DNA of 60,528 nt from Rhodocyclales bacterium (GTDB lineage: Bacteria; Pseudomonadota; Gammaproteobacteria; Burkholderiales; Rhodocyclaceae): the NCBI GenBank assembly GCA_026399475.1, contig JAPLQY010000082.1, positions 1-60,528 on the forward strand, read 5' to 3'. Below the pieces are notes generated by a model. The model saw only the letters and a list, made by a program, of their open reading frames with translations, searched no databases and was not told where the DNA came from. Within the stretch, counting starts at the first letter, position 1. Each line of letters starts with the position of its first letter. This document shows positions 26,373-38,646 of this stretch, piece by piece. The position numbers and the translations under genes were made by a program.

Positions 26373-28126
26373 TCAGTCCCCGCGGGCGACGCCTTCGCGG
26401 CGCGGGTCGACCGCACCGACCCAACCGTCGGCGGTACGTACGATCAAATTCAGGCCGCTGGTCATGTCGGTTCGAATTACTTCATGTCCGCGTCGTTCGA
26501 GTTCCAGCGCCAGGGCTTCCGGCACGCGGCCGCGCTCGATTTCCGTCGCCCCGTTGCGGTTGCCGACGTGAGGCAAGGCAACCGCGGCGGCCGGCTCCTG
26601 CCGCCCATCGAGCAGCGCGACGAGGGTGCGAGCGACATAGTTGATGATCCGGCTGCCTCCGGGCGAACCCAGCACGGCAACTACCCGCCCGCCGCCATCG
26701 AAGACGAGCGTGGGCGCCATCGAAGACAAGGGGCGTTTGCCCGGCTCCAGGCGATTGGCCACCGGCTTGCCATCGCGCTCCGCGGTGAGGGAAAAATCGG
26801 TAAGTTGATTGTTGAGCAGGAAGCCATCGACCTGTATCCGGCTGCCGAAGGCGCTTTCGATCGAGCTGGTCAGAGCCACGGCATTGCCCGCCCGATCGAC
26901 AATCGAAATATGCGTCGTCGCCGGCAGTTCCGGGGCATCATCGTCGGCCTGCGCGTGGCCTGCCGGAAGCTCCCCCGGGGCAGCGATACCCATGCTTCGC
27001 CGAAGATCGATCAGACGCGCTCGCTGGTCGAGATACTCTGGCGCCAGCAGCGCGCGTTGCGGAATCGAAACAAAGTCGGGGTCAGCCAGATAGCGCGCGC
27101 GATCGGCGTAAGTGAGCCGCCCGGCCTCGGCAAACAGATGTACAGAATCCGCTGCTGCGGGATCTCCCGGCGGCAATCCAGTGCGTTCCAGCAACCCCAA
27201 TAGTTGCAGGACGCCGATGCCGCCGGACGAAGGCGGCGGCATGCCGCAAATGCGCCAACGGCGATACGAACCGCATACCGCATCGCGCTGCCGCGGCTGG
27301 TAATCACGCATGTCCGCCGCCGTCAGCGACCCTCCACGTTGCCCAAGTACAGTCGCAATTCGCTCGGCGCCTTTGCCACTATGCAAAGCAACCGCACCGT
27401 CCAATGCGATGCCGTGCAGGGTGGCGGCCAACTCCGGGTTGCGCAGGATTTCGCCGACCGGCTTTGCTTCACCATTGTCCTGAAAATAGAGTGCATGTGC
27501 CGCAGGATCGCGGCGTAGCAACAGGTCGTTCCGCAAGAGCAGGTGCAGGCGCGGTGAGATCGCAAAGCCATTTTCTGCCAGCCGTATCGCCGGCCAGAAA
27601 AGCCGCTCCCATTTCAGCTTGCCATGGCGCCTATGCGCCGCCTCCAGCATGGCGACCAGCCCGGGCACGCCGACTGCCTTGCCCGTTGCCAGCACTTCGG
27701 AAAATTTCGCCAGACTGCCATCAGCCCGTCTCGCAAAGTCAGCTCTGGCACTACGGGGAGCCGTCTCACGGCCATCCCAGGCCGACACCCGACGACGCTG
27801 TGCATCCCAGTGCAGCATGAATCCGCCCCCGCCGATGCCCGAGGACTGCGGCTCGACCAGGTTCAGCACCCATTGCGCCGCGATCGCGGCATCCAGCGCA
27901 TTGCCGCCAAGCTGCAGAATTTCCGCCGCGGCATTGGTAGCGTACACATTTGCGGTAACCGCCATGAAACGGGCACTGACCACCGCTGGCCGTGGCACAA
28001 AACCACTGGCCGCCTCCGGTTGCCCGGCTTGGGCCCATGCCGGTGCGGCGCCGGCCATGATGGCCAGCCCCAAGAGAAAACGGGCAGCCCGCAGGCTGCC
28101 CGTTCTATCGAACATCGAGCAAAGAA

Positions 28127-28130
<4 letters not shown>
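26373..28130 (-). CDS. ggt: Gamma-glutamyltransferase
   Basis: This periplasmic Ntn-hydrolase cleaves or transfers the gamma-glutamyl group of glutathione. In the 585-residue precursor, a signal sequence ends near [27 protein letters not shown] and [14 protein letters not shown] are conserved, the autoprocessing/nucleophile Thr lies in [10 protein letters not shown] at about residue 400, and [12 protein letters not shown] follows. The GTG at 28130 overlaps the hppA TGA. ATG at 28115 is an alternative. The first 50 nt of the frame contain a strong hairpin with a T-rich tail that looks like the hppA terminator, so ggt translation may depend on readthrough. Glutathione breakdown is the likely role. 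Confidence 0.93.
28070..28104 (-). terminator. Intrinsic terminator of hppA lying inside the ggt signal-peptide region
   Basis: The 11-bp perfect stem 28079-28089 with 28094-28104 has a 4-nt loop, followed on the minus strand by TTTTCTCTTG. It begins 23 nt past the hppA stop and falls within the first codons of ggt, so it could attenuate ggt. Confidence 0.8.
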
Positions 28131-30220
<2,090 letters not shown>

Positions 30221-30558
30221 AAAACCCCCCTGATAATTAAATTAATGAACTCAACGTTTAATTTTATCACGCCATCCGTCCAGCGCAGCCCAAAGCACGA
30301 CCACTTGTATTGCTTCAAACTTAACAGAGTCTTCAGCGCAGGCGGGATGTTGGAGTGCTGCCTCGTATGCCAAGCCGCTTTCCCTGTGTCCGTCAGTATG
30401 CGCAAACGTCGACTGCCGATGCCAAATTCTGTTGATGGACAAATCCGGTTGATGGATGCCGACCGAGCATATTGACGGATATAGTAGATGCCGAACAGGG
30501 ATTCACTCGCATCCCGGACCATCCATCCAATCTGATTAACTGAAAGGAAAGCCAGATC
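30221..30558. other. Divergent intergenic region hppA / PPi-phosphofructokinase
   Basis: These 338 nt hold no credible gene. An AT-rich segment at 30228-30265 (GATAATTAAA...TTTAATTTTATC, imperfect inverted symmetry) lies close to the hppA start. GTTGATGGA occurs twice, 17 nt apart, at 30431-30439 and 30448-30456. No clear sigma-70 pair was found for the rightward gene. Confidence 0.5.
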
Positions 30559-31776
30559 ATGCCGCACGGAAAGGTTTTAGTCGCGCAGGGCGGAGGACCA
30601 ACCGCTGTCATCAATCAGTCGATGGCAGGTGTCGTCCTGGAGGCTCGCAAGTTCCGCAATGTCGAACTGGTCTATGGCGCGTATCACGGGGTATCGGGAA
30701 TCATCAACGAGGACTTCCTCGACCTCACCCAGGAGACCAGCCACAACATCGAGATGGTTGCCAATACGCCGTCTTCGGCGCTCGGCTCGACACGCGACAA
30801 GCCTGACCTGAAGTACTGCCATGAGATATTCGAAGTTCTCAAGGCACACGGCATCGGCTACTTTTTCTACATCGGCGGCAATGATTCTTCCGACACGGTT
30901 CGCATCGTCAGCGAAGAAGCGCGCCGCGCCAACTATGCACTGCGCTGCATCCACATCCCCAAGACCATCGACAACGATCTGGTCGGCAACGACCATACGC
31001 CGGGCTTTCCATCGGCCGCCCGCTTTGTCGCCCAGGCCTTCATGGGCGCCAATCTGGACAATGCCGCGCTGCCCGGCGTCTATCTGGCCGTGGTGATGGG
31101 TCGCCACGCCGGATTTCTGACCGCCGCGTCGGCGCTGGGAAAGAAGTTTCCGGACGATGGCCCGCATTTGATCTACCTGCCGGAACGCGTCTTCAGCGTC
31201 GATAGATTCCTGTCGGACGTCAAGAACACGTATGAGAAGTACGGTCGGTGTGTGATCGCCGCCTCCGAGGGCATTCATGACAATCACGGAACGCCCATCA
31301 TCACCCAGCTTAGCAGCCATGTGGAACGCGACGCCCATGGCAACATCCAACTGTCGGGCACTGGCGCCCTTGCCGACCTGCTGTGCGATGAGATCAAAGG
31401 CAAGCTAGGCATCAAGCGCGTACGGGGCGACACCTTCGGCTATCTGCAACGCTCCTTCATGGGCTGCGTTTCGGATGTCGATCAGCGCGAGGCGCGCGAG
31501 GTCGGCGAGAAGGCCGTGCAATACGCCATGTGGGGCGATCGCGACGGATCCGTCGCGATCAAGCGCACGGGTTTCTATTCGGTCGATTATCAGTTGGTGC
31601 CGCTAGACAGTGTGGCGGGGAAAACACGCGTCATGGAAGACGAATTCATCGCCGCCAACGGTACCGACGTCACCGACGCCTTCCGCCTGTATCTGCGCCC
31701 CCTGCTCGGTTCCGGCATGCCGGACGCCTACCGTCTGCGACTCAACAAGGTCGAAAAAATACTGAAGTCCGGATAA
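30559..31776 (+). CDS. 6-phosphofructokinase, pyrophosphate-dependent type
   Basis: The 405-residue phosphofructokinase-superfamily enzyme shows QGGGPTAVINQSM, the phosphoryl-donor signature GGND at residues 106-109 (Asp rather than Gly) and PKTIDNDLVGNDHTPGFPSA with Lys at about 135. Both positions are the hallmark of PPi-linked enzymes, which catalyse a reversible reaction with fructose-6-phosphate. VVMGRHAGFL and GDTFGYLQRS are the expected sugar-binding segments. The neighbouring PPi-pumping hppA supports the donor assignment. It is convergent with an ATP-type phosphofructokinase gene. Confidence 0.92.
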   Translation: MPHGKVLVAQGGGPTAVINQSMAGVVLEARKFRNVELVYGAYHGVSGIINEDFLDLTQETSHNIEMVANTPSSALGSTRDKPDLKYCHEIFEVLKAHGIGYFFYIGGNDSSDTVRIVSEEARRANYALRCIHIPKTIDNDLVGNDHTPGFPSAARFVAQAFMGANLDNAALPGVYLAVVMGRHAGFLTAASALGKKFPDDGPHLIYLPERVFSVDRFLSDVKNTYEKYGRCVIAASEGIHDNHGTPIITQLSSHVERDAHGNIQLSGTGALADLLCDEIKGKLGIKRVRGDTFGYLQRSFMGCVSDVDQREAREVGEKAVQYAMWGDRDGSVAIKRTGFYSVDYQLVPLDSVAGKTRVMEDEFIAANGTDVTDAFRLYLRPLLGSGMPDAYRLRLNKVEKILKSG

Positions 31777-31793
31777 CAGGCCGGGGCGCCAAT

Positions 31794-31815
31794 GCCCGGC
31801 GAGATTTCGCCGGGC
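31794..31815. terminator. Hairpin between the two convergent phosphofructokinase genes
   Basis: GCCCGGCGA (31794-31802) pairs with TCGCCGGGC (31807-31815) in a 9-bp perfect stem with a 4-nt loop, placed between two stops. There is no good T-tract, so termination may be weak or factor-assisted. Confidence 0.5.
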
Positions 31816-31824
31816 GGGCCGCAA

Positions 31825-32934
31825 TCAATCGCCGAAACAGATGCCCAGATCCCGTCCGGTCTGAAGTGTGTCGCTGTCCGGAGGCACCGCCTTCATGCGA
31901 CCGGCGACTTCTGCGAGCGCCACATAATTCACGTTGGGAAATCCCAGGGCCACCATGATGCCGGATTGCCCTTCATCGAGCGCCCTGACTGCGGCGCTGC
32001 CGAAACGCATCGCAGCAAGGCGATCAAACGAGGTCGGACTGCCGCCGCGCAACAGGTGCCCCAGCACGACCACTCGAACATCCTTGCCGGTCCGGTCACC
32101 GAGTACCTTGGCCACTCTCTCGCCGACACCGCCCAGTCGCTCGGCATGACCGATCTCGGCCGGAGCAAGTATTTCACGATGCCCGTGGATAGGCTCGGCA
32201 CCCTCGGCGACCACGACCAGCGAGTACATTCGCCCTTCACCATCCCGCGCATGGATCTTGTTGGCAATCTTGTCGATGTCGAACGGAATCTCTGGAATCA
32301 GGATGGCATGTGCCCCCCCCGAAATACCTGCATGCAGGGCAATCCATCCGGCATAGCGGCCCATGACCTCGACCACCATGACTCGCTGATGACTCTCGGC
32401 GGTGCTATGGAGGCGATCCAGACATTCCGTGGCAAACGCGACGGCCGAATCAAAACCGAAAGTCGTGTAGGTCTTGTCCAGGTCGTTGTCGATGGTCTTT
32501 GGCACGCCGACCACGCGCAAGCCTCTCTGGTGCAGGGCATTGGCAATGGTGAGCGAACCGTCGCCACCGATCGAAATCAGGGCGTCGAGTTCCTTACGCG
32601 CGAAGTATTCGAGAATCTCGCCGGAAAGGTCCATGTCCCTTGTCGTGCCGTCCTGCATCTTCATCGGAAAATGCAGCGGGTTGCCCTTGTTGGTGGTGCC
32701 CAGGATCGTGCCGCCCAGATGCCCGATGCCCCGCACTTTTTCGCGCGTCAGACGGAACACACCCCCGTCGGGATAACGCTCGGGAAAAAGTATGCCGTTG
32801 AAGCCGTCGTGAATGCCATAGCATTCCCATCCCCGATTGGCTGCTGCGATGACCGCTGCCCTAATGACGGCATTGAGCCCCGGCGCGTCGCCACCACCGG
32901 TGCAAATGGCTATGCGACGTATATGATAGGACAT
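31825..32934 (-). CDS. 6-phosphofructokinase, ATP-type signature
   Basis: The 369-residue enzyme has TGGGDAPGLNAVIRA, the donor motif GGDGS at 123-127 (Gly as in ATP-dependent enzymes) and PKTIDND at 145-151 (Lys as in PPi and actinobacterial-type enzymes). This is the mixed 'group III' pattern, known from ATP-dependent PFKs such as those of actinobacteria. VVEVMGRYAGWIALHAG and LGHLLRGGSPTSFDRL complete the active site. GGAGG precedes the ATG. It lies downstream of adk. Two PFKs of different donor class side by side are noteworthy. Confidence 0.9.
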   Translation of the reverse strand: MSYHIRRIAICTGGGDAPGLNAVIRAAVIAAANRGWECYGIHDGFNGILFPERYPDGGVFRLTREKVRGIGHLGGTILGTTNKGNPLHFPMKMQDGTTRDMDLSGEILEYFARKELDALISIGGDGSLTIANALHQRGLRVVGVPKTIDNDLDKTYTTFGFDSAVAFATECLDRLHSTAESHQRVMVVEVMGRYAGWIALHAGISGGAHAILIPEIPFDIDKIANKIHARDGEGRMYSLVVVAEGAEPIHGHREILAPAEIGHAERLGGVGERVAKVLGDRTGKDVRVVVLGHLLRGGSPTSFDRLAAMRFGSAAVRALDEGQSGIMVALGFPNVNYVALAEVAGRMKAVPPDSDTLQTGRDLGICFGD

Positions 32935-32984
32935 GAAACCTCCTGTGTCGGGGACGGGACGGACGCCTGTTCCTGCAACGTTAA

Positions 32985-33659
<675 letters not shown>

Positions 33660-33709
33660 TTATCTCAATGATTTAAAAGTGATTTTTTTATTTTTCACCG
33701 AGACAAAAC

Positions 33710-34483
33710 TTACTCCGAATCCCTGCCGGCGTCAAACAGTCGGCGCACGCGTTCCAGATCTTCAAGGGTATCGACCCCAGGTGCCGGCGGGTGATCGATG
33801 CTGACGACCTGGATCGGATAGCCGTGCCAAAGCGCACGCAGTTGTTCCAGCGACTCACAGCGTTCAAGGGGGGAGGCAGCGAGCTGCCCGAAGCGGCGCA
33901 AAAACTTCACCCGATAGGCATATACACCGATGTGACGTTGTGCCGGCAAGTCGGCAGGCAATACGCCAGGCTTGCTTGCAAAGCTGTCTCGATCCCATGG
34001 AATGGGAGCGCGACTGAAGTACAGAGCACGGCCGCGCTCGTCGCATACAACCTTGACCACGTTGGGATTGAAGAAATCGGCGGCAGCCGCGATGGGATGT
34101 GCGGCGGTCGCCATCGCGGCGTCGGAATCGCGACGCAAAGCCTCGGCCACGGCCTCTATCAACGCTGGGTCGAGCAACGGCTCGTCACCCTGGACGTTGA
34201 CCACGATGTCAGCATCGCCCCAGTTCAACTGGTCGGCCACTTCGGCGATACGGTCGGTACCGCTGGCATGATCCGCACGCGTCATCACCGCGTCGAAGCC
34301 ATGCCGCCGAACAGCCGCCGCAATCCGCTCGTCATCGGTCGCCACCCACACGCCATCGCTCTGTGCGCGCCTTGCTGCCGCCGCCACACGGACAATCATC
34401 GGCTGGCCAACAATATCTGCCAGGGGCTTCCCAGGCAGGCGTGTCGACGCATAGCGCGCCGGGATAACGACGCGAAGTCGCAT
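33710..34483 (-). CDS. kdsB: 3-deoxy-manno-octulosonate cytidylyltransferase
   Basis: It activates Kdo as CMP-Kdo for lipopolysaccharide core synthesis. The 257-residue enzyme shows [38 protein letters not shown] and the Mg-binding [10 protein letters not shown]. The ATG at 34483 overlaps the TGA of the Trm112-like gene by one base. The order lpxK, Trm112-like, kdsB is conserved in many proteobacteria. Confidence 0.97.
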   Translation of the reverse strand: MRLRVVIPARYASTRLPGKPLADIVGQPMIVRVAAAARRAQSDGVWVATDDERIAAAVRRHGFDAVMTRADHASGTDRIAEVADQLNWGDADIVVNVQGDEPLLDPALIEAVAEALRRDSDAAMATAAHPIAAAADFFNPNVVKVVCDERGRALYFSRAPIPWDRDSFASKPGVLPADLPAQRHIGVYAYRVKFLRRFGQLAASPLERCESLEQLRALWHGYPIQVVSIDHPPAPGVDTLEDLERVRRLFDAGRDSE

Positions 34484-34659
34484 CAGACCTCTTCGGCGCC
34501 CAACTGCCGTGCCTCGTCCTCCAGCATCACGGGAATATCGTCCTTCACTGGATAGGCAAGCTTGCATCCCTTGCAGACCAGTTCGGACGCCCCTTTTCGG
34601 TACTCCAGCGGCCCCTTACAGACCGGGCAAACGAGTATTTCAAGCAGACGGGGGTCCAT
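34483..34659 (-). CDS. Trm112-family small zinc-ribbon-like protein
   Basis: The 58-residue protein has [36 protein letters not shown] with four Cys in a CxxC...CxxC pattern, typical of the YcaR/Trm112 family. Eukaryotic Trm112 activates methyltransferases. The bacterial role is unclear. GGAG lies 8 nt before the ATG at 34659. It overlaps lpxK upstream by 20 nt and kdsB downstream by 1 nt, so all three are coupled. Confidence 0.9.
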   Translation of the reverse strand: MDPRLLEILVCPVCKGPLEYRKGASELVCKGCKLAYPVKDDIPVMLEDEARQLGAEEV

Positions 34660-35668
34660 TAAGTTTCTCCAGAACAAATGCAGCGAGGTCGGGGCTTACC
34701 TCGGCCGTCACGGGCAGCACCCATACTGGCAGAGGCAAGGAAATTCTGGCCAATTTTACGGCATCCTTTTCCGTCGTCAGGATAGCGTCGCCGGCAAAAG
34801 CGAGATCCTCCGCGCAAAAGTTGTAGTGATCGCCGAAGGCGTGTTCGGCAAAGCTCAGCCCCATCTCGCTCAGCCGATCAAAAAAACGCTGCGGCGAACC
34901 GATGCCGGCCACTGCATGCAATTTTCGACCTGCCAGGTCGATGGCGCTACACGTCATCAGCGGATTATCAAGAGAATGGAAACTGTCGCCCATCAGTCGC
35001 ATAACGAATACGGCGCAATCAAAAGTCGTCACTGGTGAGACGGCGGCCCCGTTGAAAACCACCGCATCCACCTGCGTCAGTCTCGACGCCGGCTCTCGCA
35101 GAGGCCCCGCGGGCAACGGCCAGCCGTTCATCACCCCACGTTGATCGAACATGGCAATCTCGACATCGCGAGCCAGACGATAGTGCTGCAGTCCGTCATC
35201 GGCAAGAACCACATCGCATTCCGGATATCCAGCGAGCAAAGTGCGGGCCGCTGCCGTCCTGTCCCTGCCGACAAATACCGGGCAGCCACAACGTCGGGCC
35301 AGGAGTACCGGTTCGTCACCCACCGCGGCGGGATCACTACCGGGCATCACCTCGACTACACCTGTCATGCCGCCGTGATAGCCGCGACTGACAATACCCG
35401 GATGCCGCCCGAGCACACGCAGGGCCAACGCCAGATGAATCACCAGCGGGGTCTTGCCGGTACCACCGACGGTAATGTTGCCGATAACAACCACTGGAAC
35501 CGGCATGTGGTCGCGGTGCAAGAGTCCTGCACGGTAGCAGATTCGCCGCAAGGCGACGAGCAGCATGAACAGCAGCGAAAAGGGAAGCAGCAGATAGGCC
35601 AGCGGACCACGCCGCCGCCAGATAGCGGCAAGTCCGCCGACGTCAGCGTTGCGCCTGCTGGGTGGCAA
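34640..35668 (-). CDS. lpxK: Tetraacyldisaccharide 4'-kinase (start uncertain)
   Basis: It phosphorylates the lipid A precursor at the inner membrane. The protein shows a membrane-anchoring N-terminal helix ([23 protein letters not shown]), the Walker-[25 protein letters not shown] and the DDGLQHYRL motif. No ATG or GTG with a ribosome site lies just before the conserved region. A TTG at 35668 is taken as provisional start, and a GTG at 35722 would overlap exbD by 80 nt. The 3' end overlaps the Trm112-like gene by 20 nt. Confidence 0.85.
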   Translation of the reverse strand: MPPSRRNADVGGLAAIWRRRGPLAYLLLPFSLLFMLLVALRRICYRAGLLHRDHMPVPVVVIGNITVGGTGKTPLVIHLALALRVLGRHPGIVSRGYHGGMTGVVEVMPGSDPAAVGDEPVLLARRCGCPVFVGRDRTAAARTLLAGYPECDVVLADDGLQHYRLARDVEIAMFDQRGVMNGWPLPAGPLREPASRLTQVDAVVFNGAAVSPVTTFDCAVFVMRLMGDSFHSLDNPLMTCSAIDLAGRKLHAVAGIGSPQRFFDRLSEMGLSFAEHAFGDHYNFCAEDLAFAGDAILTTEKDAVKLARISLPLPVWVLPVTAEVSPDLAAFVLEKLNGPPSA

Positions 35669-36062
35669 AGGATATGTGCGACAGCCCGGCCTGCTGGGCT
35701 GCCTGCATGACATCGATGACACTCTGATGCGCGGCCTTGGCGTCGGCGTTGATGACTACTACCGGCTCCTTGCCGGTACCTGTCAGTCGCTTCATCGCGT
35801 TGGCAATGGATCCGATGTCGCGACCACCTGTCGCTGCCTTGTTCACCATGATTTCACCGGCAGCGGTAACAACCACATTGATTTCGTTCGGCTGTTCCTT
35901 GTTCTGCGGCGCATCGGCTGTAGGCAGGTTGATCTCCAAGCCGGAAAACTTGGAATACGTAGTGGTGATCATGAGAAAAATCAGGATCACCAAGAGCACA
36001 TCGATCATCGGGATCAGATTGATCTCAAGTTCTTCGCGCTGCCGTCCTCGCTGGAAATTCAT
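35643..36062 (-). CDS. exbD: Biopolymer transport protein ExbD/TolR
   Basis: The 139-residue inner-membrane protein has one N-terminal helix with the functionally important Asp (INLIPMIDVLLVILIFLMITTTY) and a periplasmic domain (LEINLPTADAPQ...[29 protein letters not shown]). With ExbB it uses the proton gradient to energise an outer-membrane or envelope process. No tonB is adjacent. It directly precedes lpxK, an order seen in many betaproteobacteria. Confidence 0.93.
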   Translation of the reverse strand: MNFQRGRQREELEINLIPMIDVLLVILIFLMITTTYSKFSGLEINLPTADAPQNKEQPNEINVVVTAAGEIMVNKAATGGRDIGSIANAMKRLTGTGKEPVVVINADAKAAHQSVIDVMQAAQQAGLSHISFATQQAQR

Positions 36063-36073
36063 CGCCCCCGTCC

Positions 36074-36679
36074 CTATCTGCGCTCGCCTTGCATGATCTC
36101 TACCAGTTTCACCGCTTCCTGCTCCATCTCGACCAGAAAACCGTCGACCTGCGCCCGAAAATGGCGATAGAAAATCATGCTGGGGATTGCAATGATCAAG
36201 CCGAAACCAGTGTTATAGAGCGCCACCGAAATGCCATGCGCCAAGGCTTGGGGATTGTTACCTGAAGAGGTTGGCGAGCCGAAAATCTCGATCATGCCTA
36301 CCACGGTGCCAAACAAGCCCATCAGCGGTGCAATCGACGCGATGGTCCCCAGCGTGGTGAGGAAGCGCTCCAGATCATGAGCCACTCCGCGCCCGGCTTC
36401 TTCGATCGCCTCCTTCATGATCTCGCGCGAACTCCTGGCATTTCGCATACCGGCGGCAAGAACCCGTCCTAGCGGCGAATGAGCCTCGAGGCGTGCCAAC
36501 TGGGCCTCGGCAAGTCCACTTTGACGGTAGTCGGCGACAGTGCTTTGCAGTAATCCGACGGGAACGATTTTGGTGCGGCGCAGGGCCGTGGCACGCTCGA
36601 TGATGAGTGCTACTGCGATTACGGAAGCGAACAGCAGGGGCCAGATGGGCCAGCCGGCAGCCTGAATGATGGAAAACAC
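36074..36679 (-). CDS. exbB: MotA/TolQ/ExbB proton-channel family protein
   Basis: The 201-residue protein has three transmembrane segments (about 4-25, 110-135 and 150-175) and the ExbB/TolQ core TTLGTIASIAPLMGLFGTVVGMIEIF and ALYNTGFGLIIAIPSMIFYRHFRAQVDGF. GTG at 36679 with GGAG 8 nt upstream is preferred to an ATG at 36784, since the upstream residues are not conserved. It lies 11 nt before exbD and forms the motor complex with it. Confidence 0.92.
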   Translation of the reverse strand: MFSIIQAAGWPIWPLLFASVIAVALIIERATALRRTKIVPVGLLQSTVADYRQSGLAEAQLARLEAHSPLGRVLAAGMRNARSSREIMKEAIEEAGRGVAHDLERFLTTLGTIASIAPLMGLFGTVVGMIEIFGSPTSSGNNPQALAHGISVALYNTGFGLIIAIPSMIFYRHFRAQVDGFLVEMEQEAVKLVEIMQGERR

Positions 36680-37236
36680 GAGAACGACTCCGGTAAGCGG
36701 TAAAGCGCGAACTTTAGCCCGAGTAGGCCGATTCGGCAACACAAACGGATACGCCAGGGAAATGCGAGCAAAGCCGAACAGCATCCTTCACCTCAAACTT
36801 GATGAAATATAGCCTGCATGAGTTCGGAAAGTAACGGCTTCACTATCTCCGGCCGCATCCGACTCTGCCGTTGATTCCACCGCAACCGCATCGACCCGGT
36901 TTGCGCAACGCGGCCTATCGTCACAGCCCCCATGGAGAAAAATTGCTTCCGGAATGTCCTGCCTTAGTGCTCGCCGGATTAGCGAGCCAATTTATCCACA
37001 AAATCTGTGGATAAGTGTGTGGATCATCATGCGATATACCTGCCAAGTCGGCCTCCCGCATGGACTCCGCCTTTTTCGAGCAATTTCGGAGCAGTTGAAA
37101 TCTTCAAGTAATCATATGGTTGCTCGGTATCCCTAGCCGCAGCGCGGCTTCGCGGGCATTCTCACCGAGGCAGCACGCGACGTGGATGCTGTAGAATTTT
37201 CGCTCCTGCCTATCCCTGATCCAGAGCACCCAGTCA
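36680..37236. other. Divergent intergenic region exbB / xseA with DnaA boxes
   Basis: These 557 nt have no convincing gene. A GGCTCGC...GCGAGCC hairpin (about 36970-36988) precedes a DnaA-box cluster at 36992-37026. The remaining sequence near 37190-37236 presumably holds the xseA promoter. Confidence 0.6.
36992..37026. promoter_or_regulatory. Cluster of three DnaA boxes
   Basis: TTATCCACA at 36992-37000 and TGTGGATAA at 37006-37014 are two perfect consensus DnaA boxes in inverted orientation, 5 nt apart. TGTGGATCA at 37018-37026 is a third with one mismatch. This spacing suggests real DnaA binding, either gene control or titration. Confidence 0.7.
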
Positions 37237-38586
37237 ATGCTTGATCCCGCAACTGTCGTCAGCATTAGCGAACTTAACCGGCTCGCCCGTAATAGCCTGG
37301 AAAGGGAGTTCCCGCTGCTATGGGTGGCGGGCGAGATTTCCAATCTGAACCGAGCTGCCTCCGGCCACGTCTACTTTTCACTCAAAGACGAAAGCGCCCA
37401 GGCACGTTGTGTAATGTTTCGCTCCCGTGCCCAATCGATTCCCTGGCAACTGGAAAATGGACAGCAGGTCGAGGCGCGTGCCTTGGTGTCGCTCTATGAG
37501 CCTCGCGGCGACTTCCAGCTAAACATCGAAACCCTGCGTCGCGCCGGACTGGGACGTCTGTTCGAAGCCTTCGCCAGGCTGAAGGCGCGACTGGAGGCGG
37601 AGGGCTTGTTTGCGCCTGAGCGCAAGCGACCGCTACCGCGTTTTCCAAGTCGTGTTGGGATCATCAGTTCGCCGCACGCCGCCGCGTTGCGCGACGTACT
37701 GGTGGCGTTGAAACGCCGTGCGCCGCATCTCACCGCAGTCCTTTATCCAACCCTGGTTCAGGGCGACAGCGCCGCCGAGGATATTGCCAAAGCGATCGCC
37801 GTGGCAGGCCGGCGCAATGAGTGTGACCTGCTGCTGATTGTGCGTGGCGGTGGCAGCATAGAAGACCTCTGGGCATTCAACGAAGAGATCCTGGTACGCG
37901 CGATTGTGGCGAGCCCACTACCGATCATCAGCGGGGTAGGTCACGAGACGGATACAACCGTCGCCGATTACGTCTCCGACCTGCGCGCCGCAACACCTAC
38001 TGCTGCCGCTGAACTCGCGACGCAAGGATGGCATGAGGCGGCGGGCGAAATTTATGATCTTGGAATAGCTCTTGGCAGAGCCATGCATTACCTCATCGCC
38101 CGGCAACAACAGGGACTGGATCAGCTGTCGCTGCGGCTGGTTCATCCGGCGGCACGCTTGGCGCGGGCACGCGACAGGCTTGCGCTGCTAGGCTCACAAC
38201 TGGACGTCTCCCTGTCCCGCGGCCTGCGCCGACATCGAGACCGCCTGAACCGCACCGCGCTGGGTCTGAGCCGCAGCGTTCCACGTACCGAACAACGCAG
38301 GGGGCACATCGGACTACTGGCACAGCGACTCGACGCCGCCCTCCGCAGGCAGCACCAAAAGCGGCTAAGTGCCCTGGACAACTTCGCTGCAGCACTCGCG
38401 CACCTGAATCCGGAAGCAACGCTGGCGCGCGGTTTTTCCATTGTTCGTGATGCCGACGGCCGGTTGATAACCGATGCTGCCGGCTTGCGGGCGGGCCAAA
38501 CCGTAAGCCTCCATCTGGCGCATGGCGGCGCTGAAGCCAGCATCCTCAATAGCACCGCTGATCATGGGCCAATTGCCACAGAATGA
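37237..38586 (+). CDS. xseA: Exodeoxyribonuclease VII large subunit
   Basis: The catalytic subunit of exonuclease VII degrades single-stranded DNA from either end. The 449-residue protein has an N-terminal OB-fold (ISELNRLARNSLEREFPLLWVAGEISNLNRAASGHVYFSLKD) and a catalytic domain with RVGIISSPHAAALRDVL, LLIVRGGGSIEDLWAFNEE and GVGHETDTTVADYVSDLRAATPTAAAEL. A long Arg-rich coiled coil follows (about 270-380). The small subunit xseB is not in the window. The sodB promoter overlaps the 3' end. Confidence 0.96.
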   Translation: MLDPATVVSISELNRLARNSLEREFPLLWVAGEISNLNRAASGHVYFSLKDESAQARCVMFRSRAQSIPWQLENGQQVEARALVSLYEPRGDFQLNIETLRRAGLGRLFEAFARLKARLEAEGLFAPERKRPLPRFPSRVGIISSPHAAALRDVLVALKRRAPHLTAVLYPTLVQGDSAAEDIAKAIAVAGRRNECDLLLIVRGGGSIEDLWAFNEEILVRAIVASPLPIISGVGHETDTTVADYVSDLRAATPTAAAELATQGWHEAAGEIYDLGIALGRAMHYLIARQQQGLDQLSLRLVHPAARLARARDRLALLGSQLDVSLSRGLRRHRDRLNRTALGLSRSVPRTEQRRGHIGLLAQRLDAALRRQHQKRLSALDNFAAALAHLNPEATLARGFSIVRDADGRLITDAAGLRAGQTVSLHLAHGGAEASILNSTADHGPIATE

Positions 38587-38607
38587 ATTCTTGACTATAA
38601 TAGTCAA
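38573..38607 (+). promoter_or_regulatory. sodB promoter with overlapping palindrome
   Basis: TTGCCA at 38573-38578 and TATAAT at 38596-38601 are separated by exactly 17 nt, a near-consensus sigma-70 promoter. TTGACTAT-A-ATAGTCAA at 38591-38607 is a perfect palindrome covering the -10 box, so a repressor bound there would block sodB. Confidence 0.75.
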
Positions 38608-38646
38608 CCTTATCGCCCTCCACCCCACAGCAACAGGAGAACCACA

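Noticed and set aside
36992..37026. Replication origin
   Set aside because: Three DnaA boxes are present but there are no dnaA, dnaN, gyrB or rpmH neighbours and no AT-rich unwinding region, so an oriC call is not supported.
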